A DNA stretch of 64,000 nt from Nonomuraea zeae. GTDB taxonomy: Bacteria > Actinomycetota > Actinomycetes > Streptosporangiales > Streptosporangiaceae. Location: the NCBI RefSeq assembly GCF_005889725.1, contig NZ_VCKX01000001.1:62001-126000 (forward strand), in the 5' to 3' direction. A model generated the notes under the pieces. The model saw only the letters and a program-made list of their open reading frames with translations. It searched no databases and was not told the origin of the DNA. Below are positions 1 through 9,584 of this stretch, piece after piece (position 1 is the first letter of the stretch; each line of letters begins with the position of its first letter). The translations under genes were made by a program, and so were the position numbers.

Positions 1-1
1 G

Positions 2-1144
2 CCCCTGTTCCTCATCGACGACTACGCCCTGCGGCATCCCGGCCTGCGGGAGGCCCTCGACGATATCTGCGGCCTGCTCGGCGCCCCCGTGCTGCAGCTG
101 CGCTACCGGCGCGGCCCCATGCTGTTCGAGCGGCTGCAGACCTCCGAGGTGGCGAACTTCGCGGGCTGGCTCAACCAGTTCAGCCCCGTCCACAACGATC
201 TGGTCCAGGCGTGCGACCTGCTGGTGACGGTGGAGGACCGCAACCTCTACGAGAGGACCGCGGGCCGGCTGCCCTCCTGCCGGAAGATAGCGATCAACAC
301 GGACCCGGAGAAGGTGCTCAAGAACGAGTACCTGGACGCCGACGACGTCCTCGTCATCGGGGACTCCCCGGGCGTGCTGTCCCGCCTCGCCGATCGGCTG
401 CGGCACACCGGGCACACGCGCACGGAGCCGTGGTGGCCGCACGAGGAGGTGCGCGCGGCGGCCCGCGTCACGCCGGAGCCCGCCGACCCCTGGATCGAGG
501 AAGGGCGCGGCGCGGTGGCCGGCGCGCTGGCCGGCGTCCTGGCCGGCTGGGACACGCCCGTGCTGGTGGACGACAGCCAGATGTTCGGCGGCCTGCTGTC
601 GGAGCACTACGACGACCTGCCGCCGGGCCTGCGCGTCTTCGGCGGGCACGGCGGGTTCGTCGGCGGGGGCCTGTCGTACGCGGTCGGCCTGGCCGTCGCC
701 GACCCGCGGGCCCGGGTGATGTGCACGCTCGGCGACCAGGGGTTCACCAACTCCTTCCAAGGGCTGGTGGCCGCCGTACAGGAGCGGGCCCCCGTGCTGT
801 TCGTGGTGTGCAACAACGGCAGGTCGGTGTCGCTGACCAAGCAGGCGCTCGCCTCCTTCGGCGGCACGGAGACGGGTCGCGCCTACCTGTCGAACGTCGC
901 CGGGTTCTCCTACTGCCAGGTCGCGGCCGCCTTCGGCATGCCGGCCGAGCGCGTCCCGATCCCGATCGGCGGCCAGGAGGACGAGCTGCGCCGAGCGATC
1001 TCCGAGCTGCCGGACATCCTCGCGCGGGCCGCGGCGGCGAACGGGCCCGCCCTGGTGGAGCTGGTCCTGCCCGCCGACCCCGAGGTCTGGCGCGGGATCT
1101 GGATCACGCAGGGCTTCGAGCAGCGGACGGCGGTGCCGGTGTGA
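2..1144 (+). CDS. ThDP-dependent enzyme, acetolactate synthase/decarboxylase-like (5' end outside window)
   Basis: The reading frame is open from base 2, so the gene begins outside the window and its pyrimidine-binding domain is missing here. What remains is the central domain and the C-terminal diphosphate-binding domain. The ThDP/metal motif is present as GDQ, then 24 residues, then NN (near 733-822); Gln replaces the usual third-position Gly, but the Asp and Asn metal ligands are kept. Members of this family decarboxylate 2-oxo acids or ligate the resulting two-carbon unit to an acceptor. The stop overlaps the next start (TGATG), so the two are translationally coupled. A second, decayed ThDP enzyme lies in the same operon at 5513-8179 and may be its partner. 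The substrate cannot be read from the sequence. Confidence 0.85.
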   Translation, partial: PLFLIDDYALRHPGLREALDDICGLLGAPVLQLRYRRGPMLFERLQTSEVANFAGWLNQFSPVHNDLVQACDLLVTVEDRNLYERTAGRLPSCRKIAINTDPEKVLKNEYLDADDVLVIGDSPGVLSRLADRLRHTGHTRTEPWWPHEEVRAAARVTPEPADPWIEEGRGAVAGALAGVLAGWDTPVLVDDSQMFGGLLSEHYDDLPPGLRVFGGHGGFVGGGLSYAVGLAVADPRARVMCTLGDQGFTNSFQGLVAAVQERAPVLFVVCNNGRSVSLTKQALASFGGTETGRAYLSNVAGFSYCQVAAAFGMPAERVPIPIGGQEDELRRAISELPDILARAAAANGPALVELVLPADPEVWRGIWITQGFEQRTAVPV

Positions 1145-1785
1145 TGGGGCTCTACCTGGACTCCGCCGGCCTGGACGACGCGGCCGCCGCCGCCGGGCTG
1201 GGATTCGTGCGCGGGATCACCACCAACCCCACGCTCATGCGGAAGGAGACCGGCGACCCGCTGCGGCACCTGCGTGACCTGCTCGCCGCCGTCGACCTCC
1301 CCGAGATCTACTACCAGCCGACCGGCGCGTACGGCGCGCTCCAGGAGGAGGCCGAGGAGGCGTGGTCGGCGGACAAGGACCGCGTCGTGCTGAAGCTCCC
1401 CGCCACCCCGGGCGGGGCCGCGCTCGCCGGGACGCTGGTGCGCCAGGGCGCCCGCGTGGCCCTGACCGCCGCCCAGACGCCGCACGCGATGATCGTCGCC
1501 GAGTCGATGGGCTGCGCGGCGGTGATCCCGTACCTGGACCGGGCCGTGCGCGACCTCCGCACGGACGCTGAGCTGATCCGGTCGCTGGCCGGGCTGCGGC
1601 GCGGATCCACCCGCGTCATCGCCGCCTCGGTGAAGAACGCAGGGCAGGTCCTGCAGGCCTTCGCCTCCGGAGCCGACGCGGTGACCACGCCGCTCCAGGT
1701 CCTCAGGGAGCTGCTCAGGCACCCGGCGAGCATCGAGGCCGAGCTCGCCTTCGCCCAGGAATACCGCACTGCCGGAAAGGAGTAG
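1144..1785 (+). CDS. Transaldolase / fructose-6-phosphate aldolase-like protein
   Basis: 213 aa, the length of the short FSA/TalC class of transaldolases rather than the ~330-aa classical enzyme. Family motifs are in order: GITTNPTLM near residue 28, VLKLPAT with the Schiff-base Lys near residue 84, a TAAQTPHA segment, and GADAVTTP near the C-terminus. Known members cleave or form the C3-C4 bond of ketose phosphates through a lysine Schiff base. The ATG overlaps the upstream stop by one base. Together with the class II aldolase downstream it suggests carbon-skeleton assembly of a sugar. Whether it is a transaldolase or an aldolase cannot be decided by eye. Confidence 0.85.
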   Translation: MGLYLDSAGLDDAAAAAGLGFVRGITTNPTLMRKETGDPLRHLRDLLAAVDLPEIYYQPTGAYGALQEEAEEAWSADKDRVVLKLPATPGGAALAGTLVRQGARVALTAAQTPHAMIVAESMGCAAVIPYLDRAVRDLRTDAELIRSLAGLRRGSTRVIAASVKNAGQVLQAFASGADAVTTPLQVLRELLRHPASIEAELAFAQEYRTAGKE

Positions 1786-1792
1786 AACTGCG

Positions 1793-2989
1793 ATGTCCGT
1801 CCTGATGCCGACGAATCCCGCCGTCCTGGCGACCGCCGTGGCCGACTCCCTCGTGATCGCATCCGACCTGGGGGCGCGTCGCGCGGGCCTGCTCTACTGG
1901 GAGCTCGCGCAGCCGTGGACCGCGGCCGTGGTCAAGGCCGTGCAAGAGAGCGACGACCCCATCAGGTCCCTGGGCCAGGCCCTCGCCGATGACCCCGCCG
2001 ACCCCGGAGCCTACTTCGCCCTGACCTCGGCCCTGCTCCGCCGCGACCCGGGCGAACCCGCGGTGCGAGCGCTGTTCGACCTGGCCTGGCAGGCGGAGTG
2101 CAACTCGCGGGTGGGGTATCACATCGGCCGCTCGTACGGCGGGCCGCAACCCCCGGTGCCCGCCGAGGAGCTGATCGGGAGACCCGCGGGCGAGCCGCCG
2201 TCCGAGCCGTCCGGGGCCGGGGCGCTCATCGTCATCCCGTTCCGCGACCGCGACACCGGCGGTGTCCGGCTCCGCAACCTGCTCGCCTGCCTGCTCGCCC
2301 TCCGCGACCAGTCGGCGGCGCGCGAGGAGTATCGCGTCATGGTCGTGGAGTCGGACGATGTGCCCCGGTGGCGCGAGCACATCGAACCGTACGCCGACCA
2401 CTACCTGTTCGCTCCCAAGTCCGGGTTGTTCAACAAGTCCTGGGCGGTGAACGCGGGCGTCATGAACTGTCCCGGTCAGGTCGAGCTGGTCTGCATCCTG
2501 GACGCCGACGTCCTGGCCGACCGCGAGTTCGTCGCGCGTAACGTGGCCCGCTTCCAGCGGCCGGGCACGGCCGGCCACCTGACGTACCGCGACATGTTCT
2601 GCCTCGACGACGACGCCACCTCATGGGCGATCCGCGAGCGGATCCACCGCAAGGCGGCCCACGCCGACCCTGCCCATCTGCGCGGCTTCCTCCTGCGGCG
2701 GCCGCCCGGCTGCTGCCTGTGGGTACGGCGAGCCGTCTTCGAGGGCATCGGCGGGATGGACGAACGCTACGAGGGCTGGGGCGGCGAGGACCACGACTTC
2801 GTCTACCGCTTCGACATCGCCGCCCCCTTCGACAGCTACGAGGACCCGCTGCTGCACATGACCCATCCCGAGGCGTCGGTCCTGAACGACGACGGCAGCC
2901 TGATCAACGCCCACATCCCGCCGCTGAGCTGGAAGCCCGCCGAGCCCATCGGGCGGCTGGACCGGTTCGCGCGGGCGGAAGGAGCCTGA
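1793..2989 (+). CDS. Family 2-type glycosyltransferase (chondroitin polymerase/galactosyltransferase C-like)
   Basis: 398 aa. The first ~140 residues match nothing I recognise. The GT-A fold begins at VIPFRDRD (about residue 148) and includes the LDADV acidic motif (about residue 240) expected for metal/nucleotide-sugar binding. The GWGGEDHDF motif (about residue 328) is typical of the glyco_transf_7C/chondroitin-synthase type acceptor-side motif. It should transfer a sugar from a nucleotide donor in the cytoplasm. It starts 7 bp after the transaldolase, within the same operon. No membrane segment is visible, so a soluble small-molecule transferase is plausible. Confidence 0.8.
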   Translation: MSVLMPTNPAVLATAVADSLVIASDLGARRAGLLYWELAQPWTAAVVKAVQESDDPIRSLGQALADDPADPGAYFALTSALLRRDPGEPAVRALFDLAWQAECNSRVGYHIGRSYGGPQPPVPAEELIGRPAGEPPSEPSGAGALIVIPFRDRDTGGVRLRNLLACLLALRDQSAAREEYRVMVVESDDVPRWREHIEPYADHYLFAPKSGLFNKSWAVNAGVMNCPGQVELVCILDADVLADREFVARNVARFQRPGTAGHLTYRDMFCLDDDATSWAIRERIHRKAAHADPAHLRGFLLRRPPGCCLWVRRAVFEGIGGMDERYEGWGGEDHDFVYRFDIAAPFDSYEDPLLHMTHPEASVLNDDGSLINAHIPPLSWKPAEPIGRLDRFARAEGA

Positions 2990-2990
2990 G

Positions 2991-3701
2991 GTGTACGAGG
3001 CAGTGCTGTTCGACATGGACGGTGTCGTCGCCGACACCGAGCAGTCGGTGACGGAGTTCTGGCAGCGGCTGGCCGGCGATCTCGGCTACCTGCTGGGCGC
3101 CGAGGACCTGGAACGGCACGTGTACGGCCACCGTGCCGACCACACGCTGCGCGTGCTGTTCCCGGAAATCCCGGCGAGCCGCCACGACGAGATCTACCGG
3201 CAGCTCAGGGAGAACCAGGAGAGCCTGGTCTACACCGCGATTCCCGGCGTGCTGTCCCTGCTCGGCGCGCTCTCGCAGGCGGGCGTGCCGCTCGCCCTGG
3301 TGACGGGCGCGCAGGACTGGAAGGCCGCCGAGGTGCTTCGCCAGCTCGGCCTGCCCGCCGCCTTCGACGTCGTGATCTGCGCCGACGACGTGCCGTACGG
3401 CAAGCCGGACCCCGCCGGCTACCTGCTCGCCGCCGAGCGCCTGAGCGTGGGCATCGGCCGCTGCCTCGTCTTCGAGGACGCCGTGAGCGGCGTGGTCTCC
3501 GCGGTCGCGGCCGGTGCCGCCTGCGTGGCCCTGGCCACGTCGCGGCGCGCGGCACAGGTGCTGGACGCCGGCGCGACGGCCGTCGTACCGGACTTCCGGG
3601 ACGCCGCGTTCGACGCGCTCACCCGCACCCTGCGGGTGGACGCGCGAACCGGGTTCTCCTTCGCTCTCGAACGCGAGAGCCAGCGGATCGACGTCGGATA
3701 G
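2991..3701 (+). CDS. HAD-superfamily hydrolase, beta-phosphoglucomutase/phosphatase-like
   Basis: 236 aa with a GTG start one base after the upstream stop. HAD motif I is FDMDGVVAD (residues 7-15, nucleophile Asp8 and acid/base Asp10); motif II is the Thr in LVTGAQ; motif III is the Lys in YGKPDP; motif IV is VFEDAVSG. The four-helix cap between motifs I and II fits subfamily I (beta-phosphoglucomutase or sugar-phosphate phosphatase). It probably dephosphorylates or isomerises a sugar phosphate made by the neighbouring aldolases. Mutase and phosphatase activities cannot be told apart here. Confidence 0.85.
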   Translation: MYEAVLFDMDGVVADTEQSVTEFWQRLAGDLGYLLGAEDLERHVYGHRADHTLRVLFPEIPASRHDEIYRQLRENQESLVYTAIPGVLSLLGALSQAGVPLALVTGAQDWKAAEVLRQLGLPAAFDVVICADDVPYGKPDPAGYLLAAERLSVGIGRCLVFEDAVSGVVSAVAAGAACVALATSRRAAQVLDAGATAVVPDFRDAAFDALTRTLRVDARTGFSFALERESQRIDVG

Positions 3702-3713
3702 CGAGGGACGGTC

Positions 3714-5531
3714 ATGGACGAGCTGTTCACCCCGCCGGTGGACCGGTGGGACCCCAAGATCGCCCGGGACCTCTCGGGCAGGGACGAGGTCATCTACCGC
3801 TCTCACCTGGTCGGCGCCGACCCGGCGCTGACCAAGGAGGGCGGCGGGAACTTCTCCGTCAAGGACGTCACGGTGGACCACCGCGGCCGCTCCACCCGGG
3901 TCCTGTACATGAGCGCCTGGGGCTGTGACGGCGCCACCACCACGGCGGACGACTTCCCGGCGCTGCGCCTGGACGAGCTGCTGCGGCTGCGGGACTCCGG
4001 CCCGTTGAGCGAGACCGAGATGGTCGGCCACCTGGTCGACAGCGGCCTGCACGGCGAGCAGCGCCGTCCGGGCATCGAGACGCTGACCCACGCGTTCATC
4101 CCCGCCCGCCACGTCGACCACTGCCATCCCGACGCGGTGATCGCGCTCACCTCGTTCCCGGGCGGGCGGGAGGCGGCCGAGGACGAGTTCGGCGAGGAGG
4201 CGGTCTGGTTCGACTACCGCCAGTTCGACGCCGGCGTGGCCCGCGAGCTCGCCGGCCGGATCGCGGCCGGGCCGCGGTGCCGCTTCGTGCTCCTGGCCAA
4301 CCACGGGATCTTCACCTGGGCCGACACCAGCGAGCAGTGCTACCGCAACTCCCTGGAGGCGGTCGAACGCGCGATGCGGGCGCTGCGGAAGGCGCAGCGC
4401 CGGCCGGCGGACCTCGGCGGACCGGTCGTGAGCCCGCCGCCGCCCGAGCCGGCCGCGGAGCTGCTCGCCGAGCTGCTCCCGGCGATCCGCGGCGCCCTGT
4501 CGGACCCGGACCGCGGCGTCGTCCTGCACGCCGATCGCAGCCCCGAGGCAGTGGGCTTCGCCTCCTCCGAACGCGGGCCCCGGTGGACGCAGGCGGGGCC
4601 GGGCTGCCCCGACCATCTGGTCACGGTGGGGTACCGGCCCCTCGTCCTCGATCGGGTCCCCACCGGCCCCGCGGAGGTGCTGGCCGCCATCCGCCGCCAC
4701 CGCGACTGGTACGACGCGTACTACGAGCGGCACGTGCCCCAGCACGCCCGGGCCCTGGGCAAACGCGACAACAGGCCCCGCGCGGTCGTGCTGCCCGGCC
4801 TGGGCGTGGTGAGCTGCGGCCCCGACGCCGCCAAGGCGCGCCTGTGCGCCGATCACCTGGCGCAGACCATGACGGTCATCAGGGCGGCCGACGCGGCAGG
4901 CGGCTACCGGTCGCTGTCGGAGGCCCAGGGCGCGGCCGACGAGTACTGGCCGCTCCTGCGGCTCAAACCGCAGCTGCGCGCGGCCGAGGAGCCGCTGGCG
5001 GGCCTGGTGTTCCTGGTCTCCGCCGACGACGCTCACGCGGACGCGGTCGCCGAGCGCCTGGCCGCCGCGGGCGCCCACGTCGCGCTCGCCGCTCCGCCCG
5101 AGCGGCACGCGGCGGCCGTCGCCACCGCCGCCACGATCACCGCCGGCCACGGCGAGCGCCGCGCGGTGGCGCTCGCCCGGGACACCGACCAGAGCGCAAT
5201 CCGGGAGGCCGTGCTGTCCTACGGCGGCTTCGACGCGGTCATCGACGCGGACGGCGACCTGGCCCGCGCCGCGCTGACGGTGTTCGCCAGGCAGGGCCGC
5301 CACGGCTCGATCCTGCTCACCCGCGACACCGGCCAGAAGCTTCCCGTCCACGGGCTGCCCGGCGGCGGCGCGTCCGTCCACACCGTCGTCGCCGCGGACC
5401 CGGAGGCAGTGGCCCGGGCGGCGGTCTTCCTCACCGGCTCCGGCGGCACGTCGTGGCGGGACACGACGCTCGTCGCCACGGCCGGAGCCAACGCGACCAC
5501 AAGGAGAAACCCATGTCCAGCGATCTGCTGA
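3714..5531 (+). CDS. Class II aldolase fused to a decayed short-chain dehydrogenase domain
   Basis: 605 aa. Residues ~1-390 are a class II (RhaD/fuculose-aldolase type) domain with metal-binding His clusters in HVDHCHPDAV (about residue 128) and LANHGIFTW (about residue 193). Residues ~430-590 align with the SDR half of bifunctional aldolase/dehydrogenases. In that half the nucleotide-binding Gly-rich loop reads VSADDAHADA instead of TGxxxGxG, and no YxxxK pair is visible, so the oxidoreductase half is probably inactive or repurposed. Full-length relatives cleave or form deoxy-sugar phosphates. The 3' end overlaps the next gene by 19 bp, where an AAGGAG ribosome site (5501-5506) sits inside this coding region. 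Confidence 0.8.
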   Translation: MDELFTPPVDRWDPKIARDLSGRDEVIYRSHLVGADPALTKEGGGNFSVKDVTVDHRGRSTRVLYMSAWGCDGATTTADDFPALRLDELLRLRDSGPLSETEMVGHLVDSGLHGEQRRPGIETLTHAFIPARHVDHCHPDAVIALTSFPGGREAAEDEFGEEAVWFDYRQFDAGVARELAGRIAAGPRCRFVLLANHGIFTWADTSEQCYRNSLEAVERAMRALRKAQRRPADLGGPVVSPPPPEPAAELLAELLPAIRGALSDPDRGVVLHADRSPEAVGFASSERGPRWTQAGPGCPDHLVTVGYRPLVLDRVPTGPAEVLAAIRRHRDWYDAYYERHVPQHARALGKRDNRPRAVVLPGLGVVSCGPDAAKARLCADHLAQTMTVIRAADAAGGYRSLSEAQGAADEYWPLLRLKPQLRAAEEPLAGLVFLVSADDAHADAVAERLAAAGAHVALAAPPERHAAAVATAATITAGHGERRAVALARDTDQSAIREAVLSYGGFDAVIDADGDLARAALTVFARQGRHGSILLTRDTGQKLPVHGLPGGGASVHTVVAADPEAVARAAVFLTGSGGTSWRDTTLVATAGANATTRRNPCPAIC

Positions 5532-8179
5532 CCAGCCTTGAGGGGCTGGTCCCCCCCGACCAGCACCTCCTGGCGTCGTGTTTCGACGCGCATCACACGA
5601 TCGGCGGCGGCCTGTTCGCGATCAACGGCACCGTCGAGGAGATCGACCGGGTGTCCAGCACCGGCCTGCACGCGGACGACGGGCTGCTGTACCGGTGCCT
5701 GTGGAGCGCCGAAGGCAGCCCCGCCGAGCTGGTCGCCTACGACACGACCGGCGTGCGGCGCTACCACCGGCTCGACGACGTCTCCACCCCGCACGACATC
5801 CTCGCCCTGAACGGCCAGGTGCTGGTGGTGGGCACCACCCAGAACGAGGTGCGGTGCATGGCGCCCGACGGCAGGGTGGCCTGGCTCTGGCGGGCGCCAG
5901 GTGAGCAGGACAGCTGGCACCTGAACAGCCTGGCCGTGGCCGGTGACCAGATCGTGGTGTGCGGGTTCGGCCCGTTCCTGCGCCGCCGCGGCTGGGACGA
6001 GAACGGCAAGCCGGCCACCGGGCAGGTGGTCAACCTGGAGACGGGCGAGCCTGTCCTCCGTGGCCTGCACGCGCCGCACAACCCCCATTACAGCGACGGG
6101 ACGTGGTTGATCTGCGACTCGGCGGCAGGCGACCTGGTGGAGTTCTCCGACGCGACCCGGCAGGAGATCCGGCGGCTCGGTCTGCCCGGCTGGCCACGGG
6201 GCCTGGCCGTGACCGACCGGTACCTGTTCGTCGGCGTCAGCCCGCACCGGTACCTGACCGCCTCGGTGGAGACGGCGGCCGTCGCGGTCGTGGACCGCCT
6301 GGAGTGGCGCCAGGTCGCGCTGGTCAGGCTGCCCGCCCGTGAGGTGTACGCGCTGGCGCTGGTCCCGTCGCCGCTCGCCGAGGGCGCCCGGCGGGGGTTC
6401 ACCGCCAACCACACCAGGGTCCACGAGCAGGGCCAGCGGCAGCTGTTCGACCGGCTGGGCCGGCGGCCGAGCCGCTTGTGGGCCATCGGCGACCGGCTGG
6501 CCGAAGAGGAGTGCCGGGCCGAGATCACACTGGCCGGCCAGGCCGAGGAGCGGGCCGAGACGGGCAGCCTGCTGACCGTGGACTGCCGGGTCGGGAACAC
6601 CGGCGCGGGCCTGCTCACCCCCGCGCCGCCGTACCCGGTCAGGGTGGTGCACCGCTGGTACGACGCGGACGGGCAGGAGGTCCCGACCCAGCCGATCAAG
6701 GCGGCGCTGCCGCGTACGCTGCCGCCCGAAGGCGTCGTCGAGGTGCCCGTCAGGGCACGCACGCCCGACGAGCCCGGCGACTACCGGCTGCGCATCACCC
6801 TCGCTCAGGACGGCGGCGTGCCGTTCGACGAGCTGGACCCGTCCGCCGCCGCGGACGTGCGCGTGCGGGTGCTGGCCGACGGCCCGGCCGCCGAGGCGCT
6901 GGCCGCCTTCGGCCTGCGGCCCCCCGAGGTGCAGGCGGCGCGGACGGCGGGCAGCACCGTGCACGACATGATCCGTGCGCTGCTGGCCCGCACCGGCGAT
7001 GGCGTCAACGGGCTCACCGCGGCGCTGATCGAGGAGCGCGGACGGCAGGAGTTCGTCAAGGCGCTGGCCATCGCGCTCGGCGCGTCGGAGCGGGCGCTGA
7101 CGCACTCCGTCGCCCAAGCCCTGCCCGATTCTGACGACGTGCTGCTGACCGGCGCGGAGGCCGTGGCGCTGACCCTGCGCCGCTCGGGCGTCGGCATCGT
7201 CTTCGCCGGATCCGGTGAGCCGCTCCTGCGCGACGCCATGGCGCGCCTGGGCCTGCTGGCCGAGGTGGCCGGAGACCGCGCGGCGGCGATCCAGGCGGGC
7301 GGTGCGAGCATGGTGCGGCCGGGGAACGGCGTGGCCGTCCTGTCGGGCACCCGGGGCCTGGCCGACGCGCTCGGCGCGCTGTCCGATCTGCGCCACGACG
7401 ACATCGGCATGGTCGCGGTGGTCGAGTTGCCCGGCGACGGCGAACCCGGCCTGCCCGCGGCCTGCGGCGCCTTCGTCAAGTCCTGGTACGAGCCGGACGG
7501 ACCGCCCGGCGATCCCGAAGGCCGCGGGGCGGCGGCGCACGCTCTGGTGGCGACGGTGCGGCAGGCGCTGGACGACAGCAGGCAAGCGCCTCTCGGCCCG
7601 GTGCTCGTGGCTCTCCCCCGCCATCTGGCGGAGACCGCCTGGGTGCCGTTGACCGCGCTGCCGGGCGCCGGCCGGGTGATCGGTGAGACGGCCGGGCGGC
7701 CGGCCCGCCAGGTGGCGCCGGTGGCCGACGTGCTCGGCGGCGTGCTCGGGGCCGTACCGCCGGGCGTGTATGTCACCGGCGGCGCCGCCCTGGCCACCGG
7801 GCTGGCCCTGGGCGAGCCGTCCGCCAGGGTGGTGTGCGGCCTGGGCGGCCAGGACGGCGGGGACGGGGTTCGGGAGCTGGTCGCCGCCGCGCGGCAGGCG
7901 GCGCCGGTGACGTTCGTGGTCTGCGACGGCGCCTCGCGGTACGGCGAGATCGCCGACGCGCTCGGGGTGCGAAGCCGCCGGGTGGACCTGAGCGGCCGGC
8001 TCGACGGCGACTACCTGGCCGCGCAGGGGAAGGCGTTCGCCGTCACGCTGCAGGCCATGACCGATCACCCCGGGCCGAGCCTCATCGAGCTGGTCCCTCC
8101 CGCGGGCACTCGGCTGTGGGACACGGGCTGGATCAGCATGCTGGAGCTGCCGACGACGGTGGGAGCGGGAAATGCGTGA
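5513..8179 (+). CDS. DUF4915 beta-propeller fused to a decayed ThDP-enzyme-like half
   Basis: 888 aa, with the ATG set by AAGGAG seven bases upstream; longer frames lie antiparallel to or inside other genes. Residues ~1-320 resemble the DUF4915/TIGR03032 propeller family (HDILALNGQ, WHLNSLAV, a repeated APHNPHY-type segment). Residues ~335-455 look like a beta-sandwich. Residues ~485-660 resemble the pyrimidine-binding domain and ~750-880 the diphosphate-binding domain of ThDP enzymes. In the latter the GDx...NN motif has become GGQ...DG, so cofactor and metal binding should be lost. It may be a non-catalytic partner of the ThDP enzyme at the left edge. DUF4915 proteins have no assigned reaction that I know of. 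The fusion is odd and seems deliberate, since the frame is open and GC3 is normal throughout. Confidence 0.75.
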   Translation: MSSDLLTSLEGLVPPDQHLLASCFDAHHTIGGGLFAINGTVEEIDRVSSTGLHADDGLLYRCLWSAEGSPAELVAYDTTGVRRYHRLDDVSTPHDILALNGQVLVVGTTQNEVRCMAPDGRVAWLWRAPGEQDSWHLNSLAVAGDQIVVCGFGPFLRRRGWDENGKPATGQVVNLETGEPVLRGLHAPHNPHYSDGTWLICDSAAGDLVEFSDATRQEIRRLGLPGWPRGLAVTDRYLFVGVSPHRYLTASVETAAVAVVDRLEWRQVALVRLPAREVYALALVPSPLAEGARRGFTANHTRVHEQGQRQLFDRLGRRPSRLWAIGDRLAEEECRAEITLAGQAEERAETGSLLTVDCRVGNTGAGLLTPAPPYPVRVVHRWYDADGQEVPTQPIKAALPRTLPPEGVVEVPVRARTPDEPGDYRLRITLAQDGGVPFDELDPSAAADVRVRVLADGPAAEALAAFGLRPPEVQAARTAGSTVHDMIRALLARTGDGVNGLTAALIEERGRQEFVKALAIALGASERALTHSVAQALPDSDDVLLTGAEAVALTLRRSGVGIVFAGSGEPLLRDAMARLGLLAEVAGDRAAAIQAGGASMVRPGNGVAVLSGTRGLADALGALSDLRHDDIGMVAVVELPGDGEPGLPAACGAFVKSWYEPDGPPGDPEGRGAAAHALVATVRQALDDSRQAPLGPVLVALPRHLAETAWVPLTALPGAGRVIGETAGRPARQVAPVADVLGGVLGAVPPGVYVTGGAALATGLALGEPSARVVCGLGGQDGGDGVRELVAAARQAAPVTFVVCDGASRYGEIADALGVRSRRVDLSGRLDGDYLAAQGKAFAVTLQAMTDHPGPSLIELVPPAGTRLWDTGWISMLELPTTVGAGNA

Positions 8180-9584
8180 GATCGCCTTCGCGGAGGTCCC
8201 CCTGGAGCCGTACCGGGACGCGCTCGGGGAGGAGCGGCTGGAGTCGCTCCGCCGGGGCTGCGAGCGGGTGCGGTCGCTGCTGGGCGGCCGGACCGTCTGG
8301 AACGTCAACTCCACCGCCGCGGGCGGCGGCGTGGCGGAGCTGCTGCACGTGCTCGGCCCGCTGGCCCGCGCGGCTGGCGTGGACGTGCGCTGGCTGGTGC
8401 TCGACGGTGACGCCGAGTTCCAGGCCATCGCCAAGCGGCTGGTCTCCCGCCTGTACGGCGTGGCCGGCGACGGCGGCCCGCTCGGCGACGCCGAGGCGCG
8501 CCGCTACCGTCGCCGGATCGAGGAGAGCGCGGAGCCGCTCGCCGCGTTCCTCCGGCCGGGGGACGTCGTGATCGTGCACGACCCCCAGCCGGCCGGCCTG
8601 ATCGGGACGGCCCGGCGGTGCGGCGCGAGCGTGGTGTGGCGCTGCCACATCGGCAGCGACCAGGCCAACGAGCACACGCGCGACGGCGGTCGCTTCGTCG
8701 GCGGGTTCGTCGCCGAGGCCGACGCCACCGTGTTCTCCACGATCGGTCACGTGGCGGGCTGGGCGCCCCGGCCGCTGGTCATCCCGCCCTCGATCGATCC
8801 GTGCGGCCCGAAGAACATGCCCCTCACCGGCGCGCAGGTACGCGACGTGCTCGGTGTCGCCGGGCTCATCGCCCACGAGCGGCCGGCCCCGGTCGAGACG
8901 CCCGTCCCCGTCGGCGCCGGAGTGCGGGTGCACCGGCCCGCGGTGGTGCTGCGGGAAGGACCGCCGCCGCCCGCGGACCTGCCGATGGTCGTGCAGGTCT
9001 CCCGCTGGGACCGGCTCAAGGACATGATCGGGGTCCTGGAGTCCTTCGTCGCCTCCGGCGTGGACGGCTACCTGACGCTGGCCGGCGCGGATCTGGCGGG
9101 CGTCGCCGACGACCCGGCCGCGGCCGGGGTGTACGACGAGTGCCGGCAGGTCTGGGAGTCGCTGCCCGGCGGGCACCGCCGCCGCTGCCAGCTCGTCTGC
9201 CTGCCGATGGACGACCTGCGGGAGAACGCCGTGATGGTCAACGCGTTGCAGCGGCACGCGAGCGTCGTCGTGCAGAAGAGCCTGGCCGAGGGCTTCGGGC
9301 TGACCGCGACCGAGGCCATGTGGAAATCCAGGCCGCTGGTGGCCAGCGCCGTCGGCGGGCTGCGCGACCAGGTGACCGACGGCGAGACCGGGCTGCTGGT
9401 GGGCGACCCGCGCGACGTCGCGACCACCGCCGCGCACCTGCGGCGGCTCTTCCGCGACCGGCCGTTCGCGCGCCGGCTCGGGGAGGGCGCGCGGCGGCGG
9501 GTGCGCGAGCGGTACCTGCCCGACCGTCAACTGCTGGACTGGGCCCGGCTGATCGAGGGCGTGACGACGAAGGAGGCGGCGTGA
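8172..9584 (+). CDS. GT4-family glycosyltransferase, trehalose synthase (TreT)-like
   Basis: 470 aa. The N-terminal domain has [17 protein letters not shown] (about residue 41), typical of the TreT/trehalose glycosyltransferring synthase branch. The C-terminal domain carries the donor-site EGFGLTATE (E-x7-E) motif near residue 376. Relatives join an NDP-sugar to glucose to give trehalose, or act in reverse. It overlaps the upstream gene by 8 bp. With the GH13 enzyme downstream this could form, or trim, an alpha,alpha-linked disaccharide part of the product. Acceptor and donor are unknown. Confidence 0.8.
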   Translation: MREIAFAEVPLEPYRDALGEERLESLRRGCERVRSLLGGRTVWNVNSTAAGGGVAELLHVLGPLARAAGVDVRWLVLDGDAEFQAIAKRLVSRLYGVAGDGGPLGDAEARRYRRRIEESAEPLAAFLRPGDVVIVHDPQPAGLIGTARRCGASVVWRCHIGSDQANEHTRDGGRFVGGFVAEADATVFSTIGHVAGWAPRPLVIPPSIDPCGPKNMPLTGAQVRDVLGVAGLIAHERPAPVETPVPVGAGVRVHRPAVVLREGPPPPADLPMVVQVSRWDRLKDMIGVLESFVASGVDGYLTLAGADLAGVADDPAAAGVYDECRQVWESLPGGHRRRCQLVCLPMDDLRENAVMVNALQRHASVVVQKSLAEGFGLTATEAMWKSRPLVASAVGGLRDQVTDGETGLLVGDPRDVATTAAHLRRLFRDRPFARRLGEGARRRVRERYLPDRQLLDWARLIEGVTTKEAA

